Virus record (IMG/VR): IMGVR_UViG_3300041407_000352
Span: 1 to 58,007 of that record
Length of the DNA: 58,007 nt
Source of the DNA: a virus
Direction: 5' to 3' (one strand)
How positions within the stretch are numbered: position 1 is the first letter of the stretch; each line of letters starts with the position of its first letter. This document shows, piece by piece, positions 14,332 through 22,869 of the stretch. The position numbers were made by a program, and so were the translations under genes. The notes under the pieces are model-generated. The model did no database searches, was not told where the DNA came from, and saw only the letters and a list, made by a program, of their open reading frames with translations.

Positions 14332-17319
14332 TCACCCCTTGATGGCCCTGTTGATTTTCCCGCCCTGCCTCAGGTCCTGGCTCACGAGCTTCTGGTATCG
14401 CTGATCAACGAAGTCGGCCAGGTCTTTGCCGAATTGCTGATACGCAGGGTCGTCGGTCGTGGCACTAGTTGATCCGTCGCTGGCCACTGTGACCCTCACG
14501 TTGATCTGCGTTGCGCCGCCAGGGCCACCAGCGCCACCCATCGCGGCAACACTGGTGCCTGAAGTCAGCGGCGTGACGCTACCTCCATTTGCGCCGGTCA
14601 TGAGGAAGGACTTCCCGCCCTCGTTGTAAAGCTCCGGGCCGAGTTCGTTTACCTCATACATCGAGTTCGGGGCTACAGGCCCACCGGCTGCGCGGTAACC
14701 AGAGAAGTCGACATTCGAGTAACCCGCCTGCGTAGATCCCGCAGACACAGGAGCAGAACCGCTCCCTGCAAAGTAACTTGTAGCAGCACCCACCAAACTG
14801 CCGAGTAATGCCGAACTGGCTTGCCGTGTGGCGATGCGCGCCATGTCTGCGAGGATCGATTTGGCGAAGTCCGCGAACGACAACTTGCCGGTCATTGCGA
14901 AGTTGACGATTGCGTTCTCCATCGAGCTGAACGCACTGGTGAACAGGCTTTTCGTCTGCCCAGCCACATCCCGAGCCGACTCCAGGTAGTTCTGCCACGC
15001 CGACGATGCGCCGGCGCTCCAGTCACCCTGAGCAGCGGTCATCTCCTCGTAGTTGGATTGCACCGTGTCGTGCAGGTCTTGCTGTGTGGCTTTCAGCGCG
15101 GCCAGTTTCTGGGTGTACTCGTCGAGGCTCATGCCGCGCGAACCATCGCCATACTGGTTGGCCAGTTCCAGACGCTGCTGACTGAAGCGATCGTCAATGC
15201 CGTTTTGCTGATCCGTCAGCCCGCGCTGCCGATCACCCTGGCCGAGACCGGAAGCTGCGCGCAAGCCCTGCTGCCGAAGTGTATCGACCTGTTGCTGAAG
15301 CGCGCTTGTGTAGGTCTGGACGGCCAAGGTCTGCTTGTTTAAGCGGCCTTGCTCGTTTGTAGCGATGATCGACAGCTCGTTTTCGCTGTCCTGCTGTGCC
15401 TTGACCATCGCTGAGCGCGCATCGGCAATCTTCTGATCGATCTGGATGACTTGCGCGGCAGTCGTGCCCTTTTTGGCCTTGGCCGCTTCAAGCGCATCGA
15501 TTTCCGACTGATAGCTTTGAGCAACTTCTTCCGACTGCTGCTTCAGCAGGCTGATCCGTTGCTCGGTGTAGCTGGCCAGGGAGATAACGCCAGCACGCTG
15601 AGATGCTTCCAATTCCTTGTCGGCGTTTTTGTAGTAGGCCAGGGTCTCAGCCAAGGCATTCTTCGCGTTGTTGAAACCGGTTAGATCAGCGCCGCCTGCA
15701 GCGGCCTTCGGATCCTTGAACTTGTCGTTGATGTTCGCCAGGTTCTTGTCAACGACTGACTGCTCTAGACGCTTGTCCTTGGGGTCAGCCTTACGGATAT
15801 CGTCGAGTTGCCGGCGATATTCCTTCAGTGCATCTGCGCGCCTTTGCTCATTAGTCCAAGAAGACTTGGTTAGTGCGTCGACCTTGGCCATCGCAACAAC
15901 GGCGTCTTTCTGGACCTTCGCCTGCTCACCCTCATACTTTGCAATGTCAGCTTCAGCGGCCTTTTGATCCTCCAGCATGTTCAGCCGGTCACGGTAGAAG
16001 CCAATCATCTCCTGCTTGTTTTGAAATAGGCCAACATCGCCGGACTCTGCTCGGGCGAGGTTCCGCTGAGCTTGTTCGATATCAGAGCCGATGTCGCTAC
16101 GGCCGATGTTTTTCAGGTTGTCGGCTGCTCGCGCGACTGCGTTATATCCCTTTTCCCAGAAGCTGAGGTTTTCAAGGATCCTCGGAGTGCGTTCATTGAT
16201 AGCGTCGGCATATTGCTCGGTCGCCAGCTTCACCGCGCCGGCGTGGTCGCCTTGCTGCTCCAGTGCTTCGATCTGCGAATAAACCGACGCCGTCAGGTAG
16301 TGATACTGCTCATTCAGCGCAGCCGACGCCTTGACCGGGTCGTCGGCCAGCTTGGAGAACTCAGCTACCGTCTCGCTCACAGCCTTGCCGGTGGCTTCCT
16401 GCATCGACACGGCGGCCTGAGTGATCCCGGCGAAGCTCTCGCCAGCGATCTTCCCGTTGCCAGCCAGCAGAGCCAGGACCTCGGCAGCCTGCCCGGTGGT
16501 GCCGACAGTAGCGCTCACCTGGCGCGCCATATCGCCCAGTTGCCCGGCACTCACACCGGCGTAGTTGCCGGTGAGGATCAGTGATTTGTTGTAACTGTCC
16601 TGCTCTTCGCTGCCCTTGTAATAGGCATATGCCAGTGCGCCCACGGCTGCGGTGGCCAGCGCGAGCGGCGCGAGGATGGCGAGTAATCCCGCCGCACCTG
16701 CGCCTGCGCCCGCCCCGAGCTGCGCCACAGCACGAACGCCGCTACCCCAGTCGCCCGAGGACAGCGCATTGCCGAGTTGAGCGACGTTTTCTTGCGCCTG
16801 GCGAGAGCCGAGTTTCAATCGGTCGAAACCAGTGGCGGTTTTCTCCAGAGCGGCATAATTGCCGTTCAGCTTGCCCAGTGCGGAGTTGTACTGGTCCTGA
16901 CTGATGCGGCCGGCATCAAGGTGCTTACCCAGTTGCTCGACCTGAGTATCCAGCTTGACCATGGCTGCGCGGGCCGGGTCAATGGCACCGAGCAGGCTGT
17001 TTAAAGCCTTCTGCTCATCTAGGGTCGACTTGGCCAGGGCCACTTGCTGCTTATCGAGCTGCGCGGTGATCTTGGAGAATTCAGCCTCACCGTACGCGCC
17101 TGTCTTGGTGAGTTTCGTCAGGCTCTCACGCTGCTTCGCCAGTTCCTGCGTAGTGGTCGCGCCTTTCGATAGCGACTTCTCCAGCGCTTCCATCTCTTTC
17201 ATCAGGCCGACGGCGGATTGCTCGGCGCGATCGCCAGCCTTGGTCAGCTTGTCGAGATCGGTCGCAGCGTTGGCGGCATCAGCCGAATCGACCTTGATGC
17301 CGAGTTCTGCAATGTTCAT
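14332..17319 (-). CDS. Tail tape measure protein
   Basis: At 995 aa it is the second longest gene. Residues 1-170 are coiled coil. About 195-240 is a hydrophobic Gly/Ala-rich segment (GAGAGAAGLLAILAPLALA) likely to insert in the host membrane. About 400-740 is again long helices rich in Gln, Lys and Glu, and the end has a Gly/Ser-rich region and a short conserved tail. Its length sets tail length and predicts a tail of roughly lambda size. SD AAGGTG precedes the ATG. It follows the G/GT chaperones, as in lambda. Confidence 0.93.
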   Translation of the reverse strand: MNIAELGIKVDSADAANAATDLDKLTKAGDRAEQSAVGLMKEMEALEKSLSKGATTTQELAKQRESLTKLTKTGAYGEAEFSKITAQLDKQQVALAKSTLDEQKALNSLLGAIDPARAAMVKLDTQVEQLGKHLDAGRISQDQYNSALGKLNGNYAALEKTATGFDRLKLGSRQAQENVAQLGNALSSGDWGSGVRAVAQLGAGAGAGAAGLLAILAPLALATAAVGALAYAYYKGSEEQDSYNKSLILTGNYAGVSAGQLGDMARQVSATVGTTGQAAEVLALLAGNGKIAGESFAGITQAAVSMQEATGKAVSETVAEFSKLADDPVKASAALNEQYHYLTASVYSQIEALEQQGDHAGAVKLATEQYADAINERTPRILENLSFWEKGYNAVARAADNLKNIGRSDIGSDIEQAQRNLARAESGDVGLFQNKQEMIGFYRDRLNMLEDQKAAEADIAKYEGEQAKVQKDAVVAMAKVDALTKSSWTNEQRRADALKEYRRQLDDIRKADPKDKRLEQSVVDKNLANINDKFKDPKAAAGGADLTGFNNAKNALAETLAYYKNADKELEASQRAGVISLASYTEQRISLLKQQSEEVAQSYQSEIDALEAAKAKKGTTAAQVIQIDQKIADARSAMVKAQQDSENELSIIATNEQGRLNKQTLAVQTYTSALQQQVDTLRQQGLRAASGLGQGDRQRGLTDQQNGIDDRFSQQRLELANQYGDGSRGMSLDEYTQKLAALKATQQDLHDTVQSNYEEMTAAQGDWSAGASSAWQNYLESARDVAGQTKSLFTSAFSSMENAIVNFAMTGKLSFADFAKSILADMARIATRQASSALLGSLVGAATSYFAGSGSAPVSAGSTQAGYSNVDFSGYRAAGGPVAPNSMYEVNELGPELYNEGGKSFLMTGANGGSVTPLTSGTSVAAMGGAGGPGGATQINVRVTVASDGSTSATTDDPAYQQFGKDLADFVDQRYQKLVSQDLRQGGKINRAIKG

Positions 17320-17346
17320 CGACTCACCTTGAATAAGTGCCCGTGA

Positions 17347-17670
17347 TTACGGGCTGTTGTCGCGGGCTTCAGCCATCACCGCGATGGCTTCCGATTCCAT
17401 TACGCGGATATCCTGAAACACGCCGGGGCGATCCTTCGCCGAAACACCGACGAGTTTCATCACCTCCGGCAGAACGCCGTAGTCGAGGCCGGTTGCGCCG
17501 CATGCACCTGTGCGCCATTGAGTCCACATCGAATCCATGACGAGGAACGACTTCCAGTTGTCCGGCCAGACTTCGAAGGTTTCGTCGTAGTCCTCCGGTG
17601 AGAAGCCGAACAAGGCCATCTGCTCGGCTGAGCCGTCGGCCTCATAGAGCGCACGGGCAGCGGCGGTCAG
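17347..17670 (-). CDS. Tail chaperone T part, read by -1 frameshift from G
   Basis: This frame is open from the slippery site at 17670-17676 to 17347 and has no strong start of its own; an ATG at 17619 lacks a clear SD. It encodes LYEADGSAEQMALFGFSPED and then a W-P-D-N-W segment of the DUF1799/gpT type. It is expected to be made only as the C-terminal part of a G-T fusion of about 234 aa, which bridges the tape measure and the tube protein in tail assembly. Confidence 0.82.
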   Translation of the reverse strand: MTAAARALYEADGSAEQMALFGFSPEDYDETFEVWPDNWKSFLVMDSMWTQWRTGACGATGLDYGVLPEVMKLVGVSAKDRPGVFQDIRVMESEAIAVMAEARDNSP

Positions 17671-18050
17671 TTTCCCAGGCGGGCTTTGCCGAAGGCTTCG
17701 CTGTACGCCCTCACGACGGCATCCGATACACCGATGCAGCTCTTCACCAGGGCCGTGATCGACTCATCATTGAGCTTTTCGCCGAACCCCCACGACACGA
17801 CCAGGTCCTTGATTTGATCGACTCCCTGCTCCACCTCAGCTGCGGTGATTTCCGTAAGGGTTGGTTCGGCCTCCTTGAAACGCTCACCGATCGCTTCCGC
17901 TTTTGCCTTCCAGGTATCGAAAAGCTCGGCCAGTGCGGTGCGATCGCGATACTTGAATGTAAACGGCACCATGGCCGGCTTATCACCGACCTGCGGGATA
18001 GCCACATCGACGGTGAACGTAGGCTTGGGCGCAATCGAAAACTTTGCCAT
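17667..18050 (-). CDS. Tail assembly chaperone G
   Basis: The 127-aa protein begins MAKFSIAPKPTFTVDVAIP, then an FxYRDRTALAEL segment and a helical acidic C-terminus, as in Gram-negative phage tail assembly chaperones. Its last sense codons CTG GGA AAC form the slippery sequence for the -1 frameshift to the T frame. It lies between the tail tube gene and the tape measure gene. Confidence 0.88.
   Translation of the reverse strand: MAKFSIAPKPTFTVDVAIPQVGDKPAMVPFTFKYRDRTALAELFDTWKAKAEAIGERFKEAEPTLTEITAAEVEQGVDQIKDLVVSWGFGEKLNDESITALVKSCIGVSDAVVRAYSEAFGKARLGN
17670..17676 (-). other. Programmed -1 ribosomal frameshift site GGGAAAC
   Basis: Minus-strand G GGA AAC fits the X-XXY-YYZ slippery rule in the zero frame and is immediately followed by the TGA of G. 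Lambda uses GGGAAAG at the same place. The -1 frame reads on without a stop through 17 codons into the T segment. Confidence 0.85.
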
Positions 18051-18059
18051 GGAAACCCC

Positions 18060-18707
18060 TTAGGCGTTGTAGCGAGTTGGGCGTGAGGCGAACGACAGAG
18101 TGATGGTCCGCGTCATGATGTTGTTGCGGCTCAGCGTCGGGGTCGCGGTGATCGACACGTACGCGTAGTAGTAAATGGTCGCGCCGCCCGGAAGATTTGC
18201 GCGCACCAGCCGCGGCTCTTTGTCTTCGTCCGCCGCTTCGACGAGTGCGACGTATGCCTGGGCCGGATCATCGGCGACTGGCAACGTCATGCTGCTTGCC
18301 GATTTGTTGGTGGGCAGTTGACGATCGTCGTCGTCCTCGAGGAAGCCGTAGGTGAGGAATTGCTGCTCGCCGCCGTTGGCCGTCGGCTCAGTGATTTGTG
18401 CAATCTGTGTCCAGCCAGAAGCAGAGCGAACCTTGCCCGCACCGGAACCCGCGGGGTAGTTCTTCACGCTGGTGGTGTCCAACCCTTCAGCGGCGAACTC
18501 GCCGACTTCAGAATCGATGACGCGAGCCGGGCGACCATTCAGCTTCGCCCAGGCGGAGTCGATGACAATCACGTCACCGTCGGCCAGGCCGTGCGCAGCC
18601 GCAGAGAGCACCGCCGGCTTGGCGTTGCTGATGGCAGTAAAAGGCTTCGCGAGGCTCAGCGTGGCCGCAATCTCGAACGTAGTGCCGTTGGGAATCTTGA
18701 CGCTCAT
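18060..18707 (-). CDS. Major tail tube protein
   Basis: The 215-aa product lies directly upstream of G and after the tail terminator gene, where lambda has V. It is beta-rich, with an N-terminal IPNGTTFEIA segment, a surface ADGDVIVIDS domain, and a C-terminal ITLSFASRPTRY strand. ATG 18707 follows AGAGG. High expression is expected, and it has a hairpin just upstream. Confidence 0.85.
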   Translation of the reverse strand: MSVKIPNGTTFEIAATLSLAKPFTAISNAKPAVLSAAAHGLADGDVIVIDSAWAKLNGRPARVIDSEVGEFAAEGLDTTSVKNYPAGSGAGKVRSASGWTQIAQITEPTANGGEQQFLTYGFLEDDDDRQLPTNKSASSMTLPVADDPAQAYVALVEAADEDKEPRLVRANLPGGATIYYYAYVSITATPTLSRNNIMTRTITLSFASRPTRYNA

Positions 18708-18730
18708 GGGTTTTCCTCTTTGCAGAAATG

Positions 18731-18754
18731 ACAAAACCCGCTCAATGGCGGGTT
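18731..18754 (-). terminator. Hairpin and T-run upstream of the tail tube gene
   Basis: A 7-bp AACCCGC/GCGGGTT stem on the minus strand runs into TTTTGTC. It lies between the inserted Cys-rich gene and the tail tube SD. Confidence 0.6.
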
Positions 18755-18784
18755 CTGGTTTTGCCCAACGGGCGAATTTTCGTA

Positions 18785-19045
18785 CTACTCGACTTCCATG
18801 TTGCTCCGGAACTCATCAAGCGGAAGACCTGACTTAGAACCGACCACGACCCCAGTCAGCCCGCATCCAGGACAACAGGCATGCTTCTCCTGATACCACT
18901 TGAGAACTTCAGAAGGCTTCAGCCATAGGCCGCAACCAGTACAGAGACAGCGTTCACTGGCCGCTATTTCTTCACGGTTATCCCAACTATGGTTTTCTGC
19001 CCACTCTCCCAAAATCTGGAGCCGCTGCTTCCTACTCTCATCCAC
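18785..19045 (-). CDS. Small zinc-ribbon protein, 86 aa
   Basis: GTG start with a G-rich SD. Two Cys pairs, CLCTGC and CCPGC, about 24 residues apart, predict a zinc ribbon. The N-terminal 30 residues are an acidic helix (LGEWAENHSWDNREEIAASE). It interrupts the otherwise standard tail-terminator to tail-tube order and has a terminator after it, so it is an accessory gene. It is not a paralogue of the zinc-ribbon genes at 51-53 kb. Confidence 0.7.
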   Translation of the reverse strand: MDESRKQRLQILGEWAENHSWDNREEIAASERCLCTGCGLWLKPSEVLKWYQEKHACCPGCGLTGVVVGSKSGLPLDEFRSNMEVE

Positions 19046-19095
19046 CTTTGAGCCCCCCCTCTGTCTTCGATGATGGAATATTACTCCCCCACAGA

Positions 19096-19512
19096 TCAGT
19101 TGGTATCGGCTCGGTACTGGAAGGAAACCGGCAGAGTGAAGGTCGTGTCGTCGGGTATGCCTGGGCCGGGATCGACTGGCGTCATGGTCACGACCGTCAC
19201 AGCGCCTTTAGTGTTTCGCTCGTACAGCGGAAACAGTGCGGCAATCTGATCTGCCAGTGCGCCGGTTGCACCTCGGTATTTGCCCGATGGCGTCACGATG
19301 CTGACCTGAAACACGCCGGTGTACAGCTTGTGGTCGCCGCCGAGCGTGTTGCTCGCAGTGTCGGCGGGCAGCGTGAACGCCTTCAGGTAGGTCGCGCCGT
19401 CGACAGGCGTGTATGCCTCGTTCTCGACGACGACTTTCAGCGGTACCGGCAAGGCTTTAGCCCAGTTGATCAGTTTGGCCTCGTAGATCGAGGCGATGAT
19501 GTTGTGGCTCAT
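19096..19512 (-). CDS. Tail terminator protein (DUF4128, gpU-like)
   Basis: The 138-aa protein has the DUF4128 pattern: an N-terminal helix IIASIYEAKLINWA, P-rich strand segments, and a C-terminal SFQYRA. These proteins cap the tail tube and set up head-tail joining. Its start overlaps the upstream gene's stop by 4 nt, and it precedes the tube gene as in related phages. Confidence 0.82.
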   Translation of the reverse strand: MSHNIIASIYEAKLINWAKALPVPLKVVVENEAYTPVDGATYLKAFTLPADTASNTLGGDHKLYTGVFQVSIVTPSGKYRGATGALADQIAALFPLYERNTKGAVTVVTMTPVDPGPGIPDDTTFTLPVSFQYRADTN

Positions 19513-20105
19513 ATCTGATTGTTCCTGATGGCCTCCTGCACGATCTGCTGAAAGCGGGCCACAGTGATGCGGACCATGCCACCAGGCGCCTGGGTCGAAT
19601 GCCCGAACTCTAGCGGGATAGCGTACGGCAGGTTATTGATTAGGTAGGCAGTCTGCCCAGCAGTGAAGTCGCTTACCGCCGAAACCAGTGCAGCGATCGT
19701 CTCTTGTCCGCTCGGGTCCACTTCTTCAAACGTGACGTTCTCGACGACATCGATCGAGAGGTGCCAATTCGCCCGAAACCTCCCGCCGACGTAGCCTTCT
19801 GGCGCAACAATTTCCATGCCATCGTTCAGCTTACGACCTGGCTTGAGCCTGCCTGCTTTAGTAAGGTTGCCTAGATCGCTGCGCATGTTGCTGTTGTGAT
19901 CGTCGACAGCCTTGTTGTACTCGCGAGCTACCGTGTTCTGCGCCCAAATCTCGGGATTGCCCACCGGTGACATACGGATGACACTGCTGCCGACCTCGAT
20001 GATGATTTCGCGCAGGCTGGCGTCGATGGCTTCCGTGGCCTGGGCCGCAAACTCGGCGAGGCTCAGTGCGAAACTGCCGGACTGGCCAACGCCGGCGCGG
20101 CTCAC
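19509..20105 (-). CDS. Minor tail / neck protein (gpZ or HK97 gp10-like)
   Basis: From GTG 20105, which overlaps the previous stop (GTGA), the 198-aa product has an N-terminal helix (LSLAEFAAQATEAIDASLRE) and a stretch FRANWHLSID. It ends with a YAIPLEFGHSTQAPGGMVRI motif, characteristic of HK97 gp10/lambda Z-like tail completion proteins. It acts at the head-tail joint. Confidence 0.83.
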   Translation of the reverse strand: MSRAGVGQSGSFALSLAEFAAQATEAIDASLREIIIEVGSSVIRMSPVGNPEIWAQNTVAREYNKAVDDHNSNMRSDLGNLTKAGRLKPGRKLNDGMEIVAPEGYVGGRFRANWHLSIDVVENVTFEEVDPSGQETIAALVSAVSDFTAGQTAYLINNLPYAIPLEFGHSTQAPGGMVRITVARFQQIVQEAIRNNQI

Positions 20106-20470
20106 GACCGCACCTGCAATTCGTAGAGGACTGAGGTACCGGCGGGGTTGATCTCTTTCAGCGGAGGGACGATTGACCAAGTGCGACCTTGAACGATGAC
20201 CTTGCTCAACAGGTCCGGCACCCACGCAAGCCCCTGCGCGGCGACCTTCAGTTTCTTGTCGCCCTGCTTGATAAGGCTATTGCTCTGGAATTCTTGGCCG
20301 GTGAAGTCGAGCAGGATGCCTTGGGCAGTCTGCTCGGTGACGGTGTCAGGCGGTGCGGTACCAGTTTCCGGGTCGTACTCGCCGATGGTGGTTGCCCGAA
20401 TGGTCACGGGCTGGCCGAACTCTGTGATCATCTCCAGAGCCATCACGGCCGTTTCGTCGTAGAAGGCCAT
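20102..20470 (-). CDS. Head-tail adaptor protein
   Basis: The 122-aa product contains G-Q-P-V-T-I-R and ILLDFTGQEF, and ends with GRTWSIVPPLKEINPAGTSV and a short strand. This is a beta-barrel pattern seen in phage head closure and head-tail joining proteins. ATG 20470 follows TGGAG. Overlaps the next gene by 4 nt. Confidence 0.75.
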   Translation of the reverse strand: MAFYDETAVMALEMITEFGQPVTIRATTIGEYDPETGTAPPDTVTEQTAQGILLDFTGQEFQSNSLIKQGDKKLKVAAQGLAWVPDLLSKVIVQGRTWSIVPPLKEINPAGTSVLYELQVRS

Positions 20471-20495
20471 GGTGGCTCCAGCATTAGTGAGGGGA

Positions 20496-20687
20496 TTAAC
20501 TATTTAGCCATTCGTCATATAGCTTGCTCGCCTGTTTGCGACGCAACTGCAGCATTGCGTCAGCATAATGCCGCGCCTCTTCTGCCAACTCACTTGCGTC
20601 AATTGGCCCTCTGCCTGCAATAGCTGTAATCGCAGCCGCTGCATATAGGTCCCATGCTTGAAGATCCTTATCAGTGTCGTGTGCCAT
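20496..20687 (-). CDS. Small hypothetical protein, 63 aa
   Basis: ATG 20687 follows AAGGAGGCGG, a very strong SD. The product is fully helical (DLQAWDLYAAAAITAIAGRG, then EEARHYADAMLQLRRKQ). It is in the head-tail connector gene cluster. Family unknown. Confidence 0.72.
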   Translation of the reverse strand: MAHDTDKDLQAWDLYAAAAITAIAGRGPIDASELAEEARHYADAMLQLRRKQASKLYDEWLNS

Positions 20688-20720
20688 CGTCCCGCCTCCT
20701 TAGTAAAGGTAGACGTTAAC

Positions 20721-21224
20721 TTACGCTCGGACTGCGAACAACCCGCGCCGCTGCAAGTAGTCGGCAAACTGCGTGGCGCTCGGCCGATCAGGCGACGCCG
20801 GCAACAGTCGGCCGCTGGTGTTGGAAATCGTGGCGTACTCGCGAGTTACCGCGCCTTCGACACGCTCGAGCGTCACAGCACCTTTGCGCTTGTCGATCGG
20901 GTCGATGTCATCGGTGTGGATCTCGGCAGCCAAAGCCATCTGGCCGTACTGGATACGCGCAGGCAGGTAGTTGTCGGGCTTGATCTGGCAGTCCAGTTCA
21001 ACCCCGCGGCGCGGCCAGGCCAGAGCCTGATCGCTGTCCATCTTGCGACCCTTCCAGGTCTTGCCATCCATCGCCAAGGCGGCCCGGCGAAGCAGTGCTT
21101 CTTGCGCTGGCTCGTCCGCAGGGATGGTCACACCGAACTTCACGGCGTACATGACCAGGTCCGCGACGCTCGCGTAGCTTTCGGCGTCTGGCTTGCCGGT
21201 GCCGTCCTCGATGATGAGTGTCAT
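20721..21224 (-). CDS. Head completion protein, DnaT-like domain
   Basis: The 167-aa product has the N-terminal pattern DAESYASVADLVMYAVKFG, then ALLRRAALAMDGKTWKGRK and WPRRGV. This pattern is usually named a DnaT-like ssDNA-binding domain but is found in phage head-tail connector clusters. Position between capsid and adaptor genes points to a connector role rather than DNA replication. Confidence 0.8.
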   Translation of the reverse strand: MTLIIEDGTGKPDAESYASVADLVMYAVKFGVTIPADEPAQEALLRRAALAMDGKTWKGRKMDSDQALAWPRRGVELDCQIKPDNYLPARIQYGQMALAAEIHTDDIDPIDKRKGAVTLERVEGAVTREYATISNTSGRLLPASPDRPSATQFADYLQRRGLFAVRA

Positions 21225-21286
21225 GGATCAACTCGCTGGATTGAGCTTTAAATGATTGGCCGCCGGCTTACCGACAGCCAGCAGTA

Positions 21287-21859
21287 TCACGCCTTGGACA
21301 GATCAGCGACGAGCTTTTCCAAGGATTCTTTGGAGGCGTTGGCCCGGTAGGGAACGCCAGCAGCTTCGAGCTTAGCCTTCATGGCCTCGACTTCCACGCC
21401 TTCGTCCGCCCTCAGTTCGGTGAGCTGGTTGCGCAGCGTCTCGTTTTCCGTTGCGAGATCGTCGCGCGCACTGGACAAGTCAGCCATCTGCACGCGAATA
21501 CCGTCGAGCGCATGAAATAGGCGGATTGCGAGTTCACCGGCTTCGGGCTTTTCAATTTCGCCAGCGTCGAGCCCGTCGATCACACCCCGGACCGTATCGC
21601 TTTCGATCTGCAGCTTGCCGATCAGGTCTTCCAGCTCGGCACGATTGTCACCAGCATCAACGATCAGCACTTGGCGCGACTCAGCTTCTATCGCCGTCAC
21701 TTCGATGCCGACATTCTCGTAGGCTTCAACCACCTCCGGCCAAACGCCGACGACGACAACCCCGGTCACGCCTGCTTCTGGGCGGTCGAAGTGCTCCGGG
21801 TTGCGATAGCGCTTATCTGGATCAAAGCCAGAGCTTTGAGTGGAATAGATGAGTTCCAT
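21287..21859 (-). CDS. Head-region protein with coiled coil and C-terminal HeH-like domain
   Basis: ATG 21859 follows ACGGAG. The product has an N-terminal beta region (1-65), a helical and coiled-coil part (70-150), and a C-terminal MKAKLEAAGVPYRANASKES segment followed by a helix. This resembles the HeH/LEM-type helix-extension-helix often found at the end of phage structural proteins. It follows the capsid gene. Exact role unknown. Confidence 0.72.
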   Translation of the reverse strand: MELIYSTQSSGFDPDKRYRNPEHFDRPEAGVTGVVVVGVWPEVVEAYENVGIEVTAIEAESRQVLIVDAGDNRAELEDLIGKLQIESDTVRGVIDGLDAGEIEKPEAGELAIRLFHALDGIRVQMADLSSARDDLATENETLRNQLTELRADEGVEVEAMKAKLEAAGVPYRANASKESLEKLVADLSKA

Positions 21860-21906
21860 GGATTTCTCCGTAGCGGCCATTTCTGGCCGCTGTCAGGGGG
21901 TGAGCG

Positions 21907-22857
21907 TTAAGGCGTGGTCGTCAGGGTGATCATCACGCCGGCAGTGACCTTGTCGCTGTCTGAGTGCTTGACCCAGTTGGCCGCCGAGCCTACGGCTGCC
22001 AGCGTCGGGTTTGCGCCACCGACGGCGTCTTTCCAGCTGTAACCCAGCACGTCGATGTTGACAGTGCCCTCGGCGCGGTAGCCGATGCCGAGGTTTTCTT
22101 CGTCGTCCACGTTGTACGAGCGGAAGCCCGGGGCTTGGGACTCGGTAATCACCACGGCATTCGGCAGCAGGCCGAAGATCACATCCGCCGGAGCGGTGTC
22201 GGTGACCAGTACCGGCTTGCCGAGGGTGCCCGGGAGGCCGCCATAGATCACGACACCGGCTTCTTCGTAAACCTTGTTGGCAATGGCCTCGTCGACGATG
22301 TCGAAGTAAGCGCTGGAGTGCATGACCCACAGGGCAATGCGGCCGAACTTGTCACCGAACTTGCGCATGCCGCGAGTCAGGGTTTTCTTGCCATCGGTTT
22401 CAATGTTGGCCGTGACCACCATGCCAGCGTTGGAGCTGATAGCGGCACGCAATGCAGCGGTGGCGTACTGGATGAAGCCTTCCAGGGTAGCGTCGGCAAC
22501 ATCGGCGCCAATGATCTGGGAGAACTCATCGACCGGACGACCGCGACGCTTGAACGCCTCTTCGGTGGTCTGGTACGGGCCGTACTTCCACGGCGCTTTG
22601 ACGCCGACAGCCTCGCCGGCGCCGATCTTCTTAGCAGTCACCTTGCCAACGGAGTTTACGTCGCGGTGTTCCAGCGAGCCGCCGATCTTGTAGAAGGAGC
22701 GCTTGCGGAAGTCGCCTTCAATCAACTCGTTGTCGAGAACGATCGCGCCGTTGGACGATGCATTGAACACGTCGAGGTTGTCCTGGACGCGCTCCAGGTA
22801 TGCGGTTTGCGCCTCATCGTTGTAGATAATCAGGTCGCTGTTAACAGTTGTAGCCAT
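21907..22857 (-). CDS. Major capsid protein
   Basis: The 316-aa product lies after the scaffold gene, with a strong SD (AAGGGGATT). It begins with helix and strand sequence TAYLERVQDNLDVFNASSNG. Central parts (FKRRGRPVDEFSQIIGADVA, GKFGRIALWVMHSSAYFDI-like) resemble a family of HK97-fold major capsid proteins of Pseudomonas siphoviruses. No protease gene is fused or nearby, so the scaffold is separate. Confidence 0.88.
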   Translation of the reverse strand: MATTVNSDLIIYNDEAQTAYLERVQDNLDVFNASSNGAIVLDNELIEGDFRKRSFYKIGGSLEHRDVNSVGKVTAKKIGAGEAVGVKAPWKYGPYQTTEEAFKRRGRPVDEFSQIIGADVADATLEGFIQYATAALRAAISSNAGMVVTANIETDGKKTLTRGMRKFGDKFGRIALWVMHSSAYFDIVDEAIANKVYEEAGVVIYGGLPGTLGKPVLVTDTAPADVIFGLLPNAVVITESQAPGFRSYNVDDEENLGIGYRAEGTVNIDVLGYSWKDAVGGANPTLAAVGSAANWVKHSDSDKVTAGVMITLTTTP

Positions 22858-22869
22858 GGGTGAATCCCC

